The translations under genes were made by a program, and so were the position numbers. DNA of 64,000 nt from positions 106,269 through 170,268 of the forward strand of contig NZ_JAKWBN010000001.1 in the NCBI RefSeq assembly GCF_022511585.1, in the 5' to 3' direction. This DNA is from Shimazuella soli (GTDB taxonomy: Bacteria; Bacillota; Bacilli; Thermoactinomycetales; Thermoactinomycetaceae). The notes under the pieces are model-generated. The model was not told the origin of the DNA. It ran no database searches and saw only the letters and a list, made by a program, of their open reading frames with translations. Positions 52,138 to 60,600 of the stretch are shown piece by piece (position 1 is the stretch's first letter; every line of letters starts with the position of its first letter).

Positions 52138-53529
52138 ATGAGACAGGAGAAACAAATGCAACTAGAACGATCCATGAAGAGCCGGCACCTCTATATGTTG
52201 TCTATTGGTGGGGTAATTGGGACAGGCCTATTTTTAAACACGGGATATATCATTAACCAGTCCGGTTATGGCGGTGCTCTCTTAGCTTTCTTGTTCGGTG
52301 GTCTGCTTTTGTATTTGGTAATGACCTGTTTAGGAGAACTAGCAGTGAGAATGCCGGAAACAGGAGCCTTTCAAGTCTATGCTTCCAAATATATCGGGCC
52401 TGCTTCCGGGTTTACCGTCGGCTGGGTTTATTGGCTGGGATCAGCTACCACTGCCGGGGTCGAATTTACAGCTGCTGGTATGTTGATGAAACGGTGGTTC
52501 CCTCATACAGGCGTATGGATTTGGTGTGCGATCTTTATCGCTCTATTGTTTTTACTAAATGCATTGACAACCAAAGGGTTTGCTGAAGCTGAATATTGGT
52601 TTGCAGGGATCAAGGTAGTTGCTGTCATTCTCTTTATTATCATCGGCTGCGGAGCGATTTTTGGATGGATTCATATGGATGGCAGAGCAGCGCCATTTTT
52701 GTCCCACTTTACAGCGGGAAATCTCTTTCCAGCAGGTATCTCTATTGTGTTTGTTACGATGATGAATGTCGTTTTCTCTTACCAAGGATCGGAGCTGATC
52801 GGGATTGCAGCTGGAGAAAGTGAAAATCCAGAAAAGCATATTCCTAAAGCAATCAGAAATGTATTAGTTCGTATTTTTGTCTTCTATATTGCATCGGTTG
52901 TCATTCTTTCTGCTATCTTCCCAGCGAAAGAATTAGGAGTCCTTCAAAGTCCATTTGTCTCTTTGTTTGATATGGTAGGTATTCCTTTTGCTGCTGATAT
53001 TATGAACTTTGTCATTCTTACCGCACTTTTATCTGTTGGAAACTCTTGTCTCTATGCCTCTACTCGACTTTTATGGTCTTTGTCTCACTCTGGTATGGCT
53101 CCAAAAGTATTTGGAAAGCTGTCCAAACGCGGCGTTCCGATGGCTTCACTGATCTTGACCATGATATTCTCTCTCTTGTCCCTATTGACGAGTGTGTATG
53201 CAGCAGACACAGTATATATCGCTTTGTCATCGATCTCTGGGATAGCAGTTACCATTGCTTGGATGAGCATTGCTCTGTCGCAGTATAATTTCCGGAAGCA
53301 ATTTTTGCGCGAAGGCGGTAAAGTGAGCGATCTGAAGTTTGCGACTCCGCTCTATCCGTTTCTTCCCATCCTATGTCTGATACTCTGTACCGTCTTTCTG
53401 ATCTTCCCGGCTTTTGACGCAGCACAGCGGGCGAGTTTATTTTATGGTCTAGGGTTTGTGGTTGTATGTTATATCTATTATTACTTTCAATATGGAAGAA
53501 AAAAGAAACGAGTGTCTAACGATAATTAA
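52138..53529 (+). CDS. amino acid permease (APC/AAT family)
   Basis: The 463-residue protein has twelve membrane spans and the AAT signatures SIGGVIGTGLFLNTG in span 1 and FSYQGSELIGIAAGESENPEKHIPKAIR between spans 6 and 7. It belongs to the arginine/lysine-like branch of the APC transporters. It is the third gene of the operon starting with DDAH, 38 bases after the second gene, and probably imports the arginine derivative. A terminator follows directly. Confidence 0.93.
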   Translation: MRQEKQMQLERSMKSRHLYMLSIGGVIGTGLFLNTGYIINQSGYGGALLAFLFGGLLLYLVMTCLGELAVRMPETGAFQVYASKYIGPASGFTVGWVYWLGSATTAGVEFTAAGMLMKRWFPHTGVWIWCAIFIALLFLLNALTTKGFAEAEYWFAGIKVVAVILFIIIGCGAIFGWIHMDGRAAPFLSHFTAGNLFPAGISIVFVTMMNVVFSYQGSELIGIAAGESENPEKHIPKAIRNVLVRIFVFYIASVVILSAIFPAKELGVLQSPFVSLFDMVGIPFAADIMNFVILTALLSVGNSCLYASTRLLWSLSHSGMAPKVFGKLSKRGVPMASLILTMIFSLLSLLTSVYAADTVYIALSSISGIAVTIAWMSIALSQYNFRKQFLREGGKVSDLKFATPLYPFLPILCLILCTVFLIFPAFDAAQRASLFYGLGFVVVCYIYYYFQYGRKKKRVSNDN

Positions 53530-53536
53530 AGGAATG

Positions 53537-53567
53537 TCCTAGCTTTTTTTCAAAGCTAGGATTTTTT
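53537..53567 (+). terminator. terminator of the ddah operon
   Basis: TCCTAGCT and AGCTAGGA pair around 9 bases and are followed by six T. Confidence 0.85.
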
Positions 53568-53637
53568 ATTTTAAAAGTAGAAAAGGAAAATAGGATATAA
53601 TGAAAATATTGAATAGGGGATAGGTTGTGAATAAATA

Positions 53638-54216
53638 ATGAGTAATCATCCGATGTGGGACATCTTAGTGAAGGCAACAGAATCGAATGAAATGATCTCC
53701 ATTTATACGGACATTTCTGACCAAGAACATTTTAATGCGGGATTTTTGGAGCAAATAACAGAAGAATATTTTTTGATGAAACATGTGACAGCAGAAGGTA
53801 TAGTAGACGGCCATATTGTCAGGAGACTAGCAGATGTTTATCGAGTTGACCAGCACAGCCAATATGAACAGAAACTAGAAACGTTATACAAAATACAAAA
53901 TCAGCAGCATTACGATTTGTTGTTATCTCCGGTAACGGAAGATGAAAATTTGTTAGTAGAAGTATTAAAAACCGCCATAATAGCAGAAAGATTGGTATCG
54001 ATTAAAATAAGTGATGAACAAAGGGAAAGTACAGACTTTATCTATGGATTTGTAACATCTGTCACAGATGACATCGTCACGATTGCTAAAGTTTCTAATT
54101 ATGGTGAAAAAGACGGTACCGTCACAATTTTTTTACGGGACATAGAAGCTGTCGATTGTGACAGGTTAGATGAGATTACCATCAAATTGATGTATCAACA
54201 TGTACATAGGAGATAG
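53638..54216 (+). CDS. hypothetical protein, two repeated halves
   Basis: The 192-residue acidic protein is not recognised. It looks like two similar beta-rich halves of about 90 residues. The first has VKATESNEMISIYTDI and GFLEQITEEYFLMKHVT, the second has LKTAIIAERLVSIKIS and GFVTSVTDDIVTIAKVSNYG. No signal or membrane segment. The start follows GGGGATAGG at a slightly long distance. A small frame with its own ribosome site overlaps its end. Confidence 0.7.
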   Translation: MSNHPMWDILVKATESNEMISIYTDISDQEHFNAGFLEQITEEYFLMKHVTAEGIVDGHIVRRLADVYRVDQHSQYEQKLETLYKIQNQQHYDLLLSPVTEDENLLVEVLKTAIIAERLVSIKISDEQRESTDFIYGFVTSVTDDIVTIAKVSNYGEKDGTVTIFLRDIEAVDCDRLDEITIKLMYQHVHRR

Positions 54217-54218
54217 GT

Positions 54219-54338
54219 TTGATAAATAAAACACGTGGGGCATTGCGTAAGTATTACCGTGTTATTCTAGTAGCTGGATTGTTGATGCGACAAGGGGACG
54301 GTTCTTATGTCGTAGTTACAATGGGGTTTTCTGTATAG
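54219..54338 (+). CDS. possible 39-residue ORF
   Basis: A TTG 7 bases after AGGAG (placed on the stop of the previous gene) opens a 39-codon frame. Its middle is hydrophobic (RVILVAGLLM). Its end is encoded by a REP-like palindrome (54288-54312), so either the gene was cut by the repeat or the frame is accidental. Confidence 0.3.
   Translation: MINKTRGALRKYYRVILVAGLLMRQGDGSYVVVTMGFSV
54288..54312. repeat. REP-like palindrome, copy 1
   Basis: CGACA and TGTCG flank a GGGACGGTTCT core. The core is the reverse complement of the AGAACCGTCCC in the copies at 57425 and 57588. Confidence 0.65.
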
Positions 54339-54475
54339 GAATGATTCAAAAAATAAGAAATTACTTATATAACTTGTTTTGATGGTATATTTAAAATAAG
54401 AACTCATTTAGTATGCACAAAGAGCATTGCTACACGTAACGCACGTGGACATGAGTCTGATAACAGGAGGCATCC

Positions 54476-54820
54476 ATGTCGGAGATCATGCAGTACGAGG
54501 TTGTGCCCGGTGACGGGGTCAACAATGACGGCTATGTGTCCATCACCTTCAAGACCGGCTGTGCCGATTTCATCCGTGCCAACGCCGATGAGATCACCGA
54601 ATCCCAGAACGGCGACTTCGTTCGGATCGAGGGGGGCGGCATCTCCTTGGACGTCGACCCGAAGAAGAACAGCTTCCAGGTCAACCAGATGACGCGGTAC
54701 GGCTGCGTGAGCTCGATCACGACTCGGCCTTACGACGCCATTCCCTGCGGGCCGGAGAAGCTCAACGGTGCTGACTGGTGGACGTTCACCGACAGCGGCA
54801 ACTTGGTTCCCGCCGTCTGA
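54476..54820 (+). CDS. high-GC cassette H: 114-residue soluble protein
   Basis: The product is unknown. It is acidic, with no membrane segment and several short strand-like stretches (VSITFKTGCADFI, FVRIEGGGISLDV, SFQVNQMTRYG), ending near WWTFTDSGNLV. Codons are strongly G/C-ending in AT-rich surroundings. The ATG is 5 bases after AGGAGG. A perfect 10-base-arm hairpin follows. It sits between convergent genes, with a host-type terminator beyond. Confidence 0.7.
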   Translation: MSEIMQYEVVPGDGVNNDGYVSITFKTGCADFIRANADEITESQNGDFVRIEGGGISLDVDPKKNSFQVNQMTRYGCVSSITTRPYDAIPCGPEKLNGADWWTFTDSGNLVPAV

Positions 54821-55136
54821 TGATCGTCTCTCCACATGGAGGCCGTGTCCTGCGCGACTTTGCAATGAATTCGCGCAGGACAGCGGATTGGCAATTTACT
54901 GATTGTTCATAATGTAAATACAGTGAGAAATCAATAGAAGTTATCTTATTTTGCATATTAGTTCTTCTGGAAATATAAAAACCGGTCGAAAACTCGTCCG
55001 GTTTTATTGGATGATGATAGTATTTAATAGTTTAATCTTTGGGACATGTACAAAAATCTAAATAAGAGAGTCTAGGATTGACGTTATAAAATAATCCTAG
55101 TTTTCAGGGTCTCCTGTAAATTTGTAAATCATCAGC
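54821..55136. other. gap with cassette hairpin and host terminators
   Basis: This gap holds the stem GTCCTGCGCG/CGCGCAGGAC (54846-54880) after cassette H. A bidirectional stem AAAACCGG/CCGGTTTT lies at about 54978-55005. A third stem, CTAGGATT/AATCCTAG, at about 55071-55104 lies near the end of the XRE-TPR gene. An 11-codon frame at the end of that gene has no pheromone-like features. Confidence 0.7.
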
Positions 55137-56510
55137 TTAACATTCCTCTCGTTGTTTTAGTTTTATGCGAATTCTATACGCTTTTTCAATACACGATATG
55201 AATCTATCTTTGTATCCTTGTTTTTCATAGATATTACACATAGTATCCAATAAGTCTAGTTCTTTATGGAAAAAACTATGCTGATTTGCCAATTGGCTTC
55301 CTAATTCGAATTGGGTAATAGCTTCATCGTATTGTTGTTGAGCTAGATAACAATCACCAAGAACATGAAGCGCCTCAACTTGTTGGATGATATTATTATG
55401 TTTATTACTTATAGAAAGTGCTTTTTTTATGTGTTTTTCAGCTATTTCTGGTTGATTTTGCTGTAGGTAGAGTCGACCTAGATTGATATGAGCTGGAGTC
55501 AATAAGTGTTTTCTTGATACTTTAAGTTCTGTATGTAATGCTTGAAGAAAATACTCTTCTGCTATAGAAATATTTCCTTTATTGAAAAATATCGTACCCA
55601 TTGTAGTCCATAGTGTCAATAGTTTGTCATATTCTCGATTCAACCAAGCAATGTCAATCCCTTTTTGTGCGTGTTTTTGAGCTTTTTCAGTCATACCCAT
55701 ATCATTTAAAACATTGGCATGGATATCATGATACTGAATGATTACTGCTAAACGTACATTTTGAAATATATCACCTGTTTTTTCAGCTTCCGTTACATAT
55801 TTTTGTAGTTGCTCTAATGCTCCAAAAGCTTTCTCCTTATCATTCATTTTTTGTAAATAAAGACATTTGTTTAATAGGAGAAAAAAGCGTTGGAAAACTC
55901 TTGCGCCATTTATCTTAAAAACTTGCAAACCTTTTTCAACATATTGAAGTGCTTGTTTTAAATTGTTTTGAAAGTAGTAGATAGTAGCTAAATCATTATA
56001 GCAAGTAGCTAAAATGTTGGAATCCCTCAATTCCTCATTTTGCTCGGAGTATTCCTTAATCAGATTAACAGCTTCTAGGAGAAACTTCTCTGCTTGTGGC
56101 CATTTTCTTTTTTCAAAGTAACTTTTTCCCCAAAGGTAATTGGCTAGTGGAAGCAGTGTTTTACTTGCTTCAACATTGTATATTTCGTTTAGTAAAGTCA
56201 GTTGATTTAATGCTTCATCAGGATTAGCATGTGTAATTTTTTCAATCTTTTCCAACTCTCTTTTCGCCCATTGCTCCTTCTGCTCCGCTTCTGAAAGCAG
56301 TCCATAAATATCCTCAGCGACGCCCAAAACCTCCGCACAGGCAGCAATACTCTCTTCTTTTACCGTATGATTTCCTAACTCCAAATTGCTTACGGTCGAG
56401 ATGGAAACCCCTGCTTTTATCGCAACATCTTCTTGACGAAGGCCTAATTCTTTTCTACGTGAACGAAAGATTTCCCCCATTTTTTCTTTGCTCACTCTTA
56501 TATTCACCAA
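55137..56510 (-). CDS. XRE-TPR regulator (RRNPP-like)
   Basis: The 457-residue protein has an N-terminal helix-turn-helix (FRSRRKELGLRQEDVAIKAGVSISTVSNLELGN, residues 15-47) and about eight tetratricopeptide repeats (for example ATCYNDLATIYYFQNNLKQALQYVEKGL). That plan is shared by RRNPP regulators (PlcR, NprR, AimR), which bind short secreted peptides. No peptide gene with a signal sequence is visible directly downstream, so it may be an orphan receiver. It is divergent from a three-gene operon of small proteins, which it could control. The start is TTG 8 bases after GGAGG. Confidence 0.85.
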   Translation of the reverse strand: MVNIRVSKEKMGEIFRSRRKELGLRQEDVAIKAGVSISTVSNLELGNHTVKEESIAACAEVLGVAEDIYGLLSEAEQKEQWAKRELEKIEKITHANPDEALNQLTLLNEIYNVEASKTLLPLANYLWGKSYFEKRKWPQAEKFLLEAVNLIKEYSEQNEELRDSNILATCYNDLATIYYFQNNLKQALQYVEKGLQVFKINGARVFQRFFLLLNKCLYLQKMNDKEKAFGALEQLQKYVTEAEKTGDIFQNVRLAVIIQYHDIHANVLNDMGMTEKAQKHAQKGIDIAWLNREYDKLLTLWTTMGTIFFNKGNISIAEEYFLQALHTELKVSRKHLLTPAHINLGRLYLQQNQPEIAEKHIKKALSISNKHNNIIQQVEALHVLGDCYLAQQQYDEAITQFELGSQLANQHSFFHKELDLLDTMCNIYEKQGYKDRFISCIEKAYRIRIKLKQREEC

Positions 56511-56698
56511 TCATTTTTCCTCCCCTGTTTATTTTTTAACGATGTAATTTTGTATTCTTAAAATTAGATAGATTGGTAGAATAATCCTGTTTTTTCGTAA
56601 AAAAATGTAAAAAAGAGCAATAAAACAATTAAAATTGACATTATTTTCTAAATATTTTAAAATTATAACAAAAGTTGAGGTTTGAAGGAGATGGATGA

Positions 56699-56902
56699 AT
56701 GAATTTGGTCGTTCAGATATCAGGGGATAGGAAGTCTGTTGGGGAATTCCTTTCGTTTCTCAAGACCGATGAGAAGTACTTTTTTTATACGAGTGCTAAT
56801 TATTTATTTTCTCCATCGAGAAATGCGGTGGAGTTGACCTATCAACGTTCTGTCTGCAAGGAGGAAAAGGATGGAGAAAGGGAAACGCTTAGCCGTCTGT
56901 AA
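56699..56902 (+). CDS. small hypothetical protein, first in operon
   Basis: The 67-residue product is not recognised. It begins as a strand-helix-strand (LVVQISGDRKSVGEFLSFLKTD) with a polar middle. The start follows AAGGAG at 8 bases. Its end overlaps the next gene by 32 bases, so the two are coupled. The operon runs divergent from the XRE-TPR regulator. Confidence 0.65.
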   Translation: MNLVVQISGDRKSVGEFLSFLKTDEKYFFYTSANYLFSPSRNAVELTYQRSVCKEEKDGERETLSRL

Positions 56903-57245
56903 AAAGATTGCGAGTTTTATCGTATACGCTTGCGAAGGAGAGCAATATCTTTCCTTGATCGAAGCTTTTCGCAATGCACGGTCGAGAAGAGAATGGATGG
57001 ATGCGATTTGTAAACTGATTCACTGTGGTCTATCCCAAACCGAAAATGCCCATTCCTTAGCGATTACACAGCAAGAATGGCATAGTGTCTGCCAGTTCAT
57101 CCAGTATGCAGATATAGAAGAGGTTCGTCAGTTACATGAGGAGACAATGCGGTATATTGCAACATTGGAGTTAAAGAAAATCCATGAGTTGGAACAGTAC
57201 ATAACGAGCGTATTATTACAATTGGAAAGGGAGGAAGAGGGATGA
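56871..57245 (+). CDS. hypothetical helical protein, second in operon
   Basis: The 124-residue product is all helical, with several cysteines (CKKIA, ACEGEQ, ICKLIHCGL) and a charged C-terminal helix (ELEQYITSVLLQLEREEEG). No family recognised. An AAGGAGG site lies just before the start inside the previous gene. The end overlaps the next start as ATGA. Confidence 0.65.
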   Translation: MEKGKRLAVCKKIASFIVYACEGEQYLSLIEAFRNARSRREWMDAICKLIHCGLSQTENAHSLAITQQEWHSVCQFIQYADIEEVRQLHEETMRYIATLELKKIHELEQYITSVLLQLEREEEG

Positions 57246-57406
57246 AGGAAGTATCCTATATTCATTTGGAAACGACAGATGGGCAGAAGATCATATTGGA
57301 TTTGATTGAGGTACGGCAGGAGAAGTTGGAGGGGAATCTTGTACAGATCGTAGGGAAGAGCTATGACATATTTGCTGTTCCTGTGAGAGAAGAGAGAGAA
57401 GTGTAA
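57242..57406 (+). CDS. 54-residue hypothetical protein, third in operon
   Basis: This short frame begins in ATGA with the end of the previous gene. The product is a small beta protein (YIHLETTDGQKIILDLIEV, then GNLVQIVGKSYDIFAVPV). It is too short for most gene callers, but the coupling and a duplicated copy downstream support it. A REP-like palindrome follows directly, then a truncated repeat of this gene. Confidence 0.6.
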   Translation: MKEVSYIHLETTDGQKIILDLIEVRQEKLEGNLVQIVGKSYDIFAVPVREEREV

Positions 57407-57424
57407 AATATCAGGTTAAAACAA

Positions 57425-57453
57425 TGCGACAAGAGAACCGTCCCCTTGTCGCA
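57425..57453. repeat. REP-like palindrome, copy 2
   Basis: TGCGACAAG and CTTGTCGCA pair perfectly around a core with AGAACCGTCC. Directly downstream the frame of the duplicated small gene begins. Confidence 0.75.
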
Positions 57454-57454
57454 C

Positions 57455-57570
57455 GCAAATTGGAGTTGGTTGATGTACAACAGGAGAGGTTGGAGGGGAA
57501 TCTTGTACAAATCATAGGGAAAAGTTATGACATATTTGCAGTGCCTGTGAGAGTAGAGGAAGAAGGATAG
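57455..57570 (+). pseudogene. truncated duplicate of the 54-residue gene
   Basis: This segment encodes LEGNLVQIIGKSYDIFAVPVR, nearly identical to the C-terminal two thirds of the gene at 57242. Its N-terminal third is missing and the REP-like repeat stands in that place. No start codon with a ribosome site is left. Confidence 0.75.
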
Positions 57571-57587
57571 AAAACAGTAAATAAAAA

Positions 57588-57622
57588 CGATGGGACAAGA
57601 GAACCGTCCCTATGTCCCATCG
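57588..57622. repeat. REP-like palindrome, copy 3
   Basis: CGATGGGACA and TGTCCCATCG pair perfectly around AGAACCGTCCC. A fragment CTTGTCGCG of a neighbouring unit follows. It may also act as a terminator between the convergent small-gene operon and dynA. Confidence 0.75.
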
Positions 57623-57638
57623 TTCCGCTTGTCGCGGG

Positions 57639-60600
57639 TTATTTGTCCTCAAGGCTAGTGAGTACCCGACTTAACTTAGTTTTAGCTTCTATCAGTGGTT
57701 TCTCTTCCATTTGCCCCTGCATACTCGCTTCAAGGCGGACAAAGTGATCGGTGACTTGCTCGATCCATCGCTTGGATATTTGCTCGATGTTTTGTTGCCA
57801 TATAGCAGTGTAAGTAGCAACGAATTCTTCTGTCGTCTTGGCAATATGAGAGTTCAGTATTTCCTCTACCTGTAATTTCAACAGTTCTTTCATCTTATCG
57901 CGGCCATTTTGTTCAAAGAACGACTGGCCGTTTTTATAGAGCTGGACTGCTTTCTGAAAGTTTGGATGTGCTTCTTCCCAAACAGGCTGTGTCCAAGTTA
58001 GTTCAGGCAATGTGATGTCTTCTGGTTCGGATAAGGCTAAACCGGAGAGCAGGGTGTGATGATAGTTATTCTGTTCTTTTGTAAAGGCCTCAAGGGCTGT
58101 CTGTATCCATTTTTCTAATCGCAATGAAGTTGCCCGATATTCTTGAATCAAGTCATTTCCGATAAAGGCAAGCAGTTCTTTTGCGGCAGTAGTCAGTTGT
58201 TTTCTGCCTGCCTTACCCGACTCTCGGATGGTAGATGGATTGATATAGAATGCAAATTCATCATAGTAGCGCAAACGAAGGCGTTCCCCAACGTAGTACA
58301 GCAACGTTTTGATTTCTTGGGCGAGATTGCGCTCTTCGGTTGTGCTGATGAGACTGGAAAATTGTTGTACCAATGAGTTTTTGGCCTGTTCCCATTGTTG
58401 CTGCTGTGCTGCTTTCTCTGATTCGCTGGCAGAAATGGCCGTGAGCATTTCTTCGATCCAAATGTTTGCTTGCTCGACATCGGAGATCATACGGCCAATC
58501 GTCGCAGCACGAGAGTCCTCTTGGATAAAGCTGAGAAATGCCTGCTCAAACCGCGCAAAGTCAGGATTGAGCTCGCGATTTTCTTGTTTGTCCGATAGGG
58601 AGGCCAAACTGGAAACAGGAAACATCCTCGGGTGACGAATGCCGTATTGATGGAGCTGGGATGCGACATAGTCGACTACTTTCTCCAGTTCCGTCTGGGA
58701 AGCTGCCAAATCTGCTGCATTGACAATAAAGTACATCTTATCGAGGGCAAAGGAATCTTGTACCCTGCCAAGTTGAATCAGCAGCTCCCGATCCGCTCTG
58801 GAAAATGCATGGTTGTAATAGGTTACAAATAACAGAGCATCTGCTTGTTTCATATAGCGAAAAGCAACGTCCGTATGCCGTGCATGCAGGGAATCCGCTC
58901 CAGGTGTGTCAACTAGCGTGATGCCTAGTTTCGCTAAAATAGAATCATAGTATAATGCTACTTCTTCTACAAAAGCAGATTTTGCTTCATCTGCCATATA
59001 GGAGATGGCATCTGTTTGAGACATCGCAATCGTTTGACCTAACTCCTGTTCTACATCAGCAAATCCATTTTGAATCGCACGCAAAAAAGGAATGGCCATT
59101 TTTTGGCGTGTTGTTTCTAGCTTACGGCTGAGAAGCTCCGGTATTTCTTCTACTAGACCTGTGACATCAGACGCAGAAGATTTTTGGTGAAACAGTTCAA
59201 AGAGATGTTGTAACTCTTGGAACAATGTTTCACCCGATTTAAAGGTTACGGTTCCTGTACCATGTCCATGCTCCAAAGTTGGAGGACAAATCCGACAGAC
59301 AGTAGCTGTTGTTGGATTTGGGGATACAGGTAACAGGGCGTCCCCTAATAAAGCATTAGCAAAAGAAGATTTCCCTGCACTAAAAGCACCAAACAAGGCA
59401 ACCGTAAATTGTTGTTGTTCCATCTGGATGCGTTTTGCTCGCAATCGCTCAAAGAAAGGCTGCAATTCGGGTAATGACTCCAATGTTTTTTCCGCTTGCA
59501 GCAATAAGTTTTGTTTTTGCTCAGTGTTATTTTCAGAAGTTGAGGTCATTTGCATCATTTCTTCTGATGGTGAAGTTGTTTTTTCTTCTGTGACCAAAGT
59601 GATAGACTGTACGATTTGGTCCTGTTTCAGCCATTTTTCGATTCGTTCTGTCGGCACTTGTTTTTGTCCATCTTTTATTATCGCAAGCAAAGCCTGTTGT
59701 TCAGTATCAATATTTGCATGTGCCTGTATATCTTGTTGGATTTGCTCAAGATCTTTTTGAGTTACTTGTAAGTCCATCTGCCCTTGCTGGATTTGCTGCT
59801 GAAGCCCAGTTTCCAGTTCAGGCAGATGGTTGGTCAAATATTGGCGGACATATGCCCGATATAAAGATTTGATCTGTTCGGCTAAATCGGTTGTATACGT
59901 TAAAACATAATTTCCACTGAATCCTGCACCTTGTTTGATCGTACTACGTAATAAGTCGATAGTAATACGAGGAACAGTTTGGTGCAGTTCATCGGCCAAA
60001 GATGGCTGGAAAATCATATATTTTCTGGCATGTTGGCTTATCAAATCGGTGATATGTCCGGTTAATTCGGTAGACACGGTTTCTGTGAGTGATTGGAGAA
60101 ATTGTTGTTCCCGATGATTTCGTTCTTGCTCTGTCTTGCTTTTTGCAAATAAAAGACCCATTTTAAAATTGGGCTGCATCGCTTCTAGATAGGAATTGGC
60201 CAGTTCTCGCAAATTAGCTGGCATCAAATAAGCATTTTTCAGCAGATGATCGAGGTCTTTCATCAGCTGATTGAAAATCTGTTGTTTTTCATGTTCCCAT
60301 TGTGCCAATTGTTGCAAAGTGCTTTGTTCTTTTTCGCTATATTCTTCACGCTTTCGTTGGAGTGTTTCCAAAGCTGGAAGTTGGGCCGCTTTTTTATGGA
60401 CATATTGTGCAATGAGATAGCTGATTTCGCGTTCCACATTTTTCTCCATCAACTCATTTTTTTGCTCGTAGAGCTGATGAAGGAGTGATTTTACCTGTGT
60501 TAGTTGGTTATGAGGATGATCAGGCTGTTTCAAACTTGTAAAATAGATGCCAGCAACATGGATGTTCCAAGCTGCAAAGGAGGCTGCAACTCCTTTTTGA

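Noticed and set aside
8011..54880. High-GC units explained by sample contamination or misassembly.
   Set aside because: The changes occur many times, each time at clean gene borders and in intergenic gaps, and one unit is fused with the end of a host gene. A contaminating contig would not be interleaved like this. Read coverage would settle it.
55090..55137. An 11-codon frame at the end of the XRE-TPR gene as its signalling peptide.
   Set aside because: It has no signal sequence, no good ribosome site and is shorter than known pheromone precursors.
57425..57622. The palindromes as ordinary terminators only.
   Set aside because: They share a conserved inner core with a third copy in reverse orientation and lack T runs, which points to a repeat family; a terminator role is still possible for 57588-57622.
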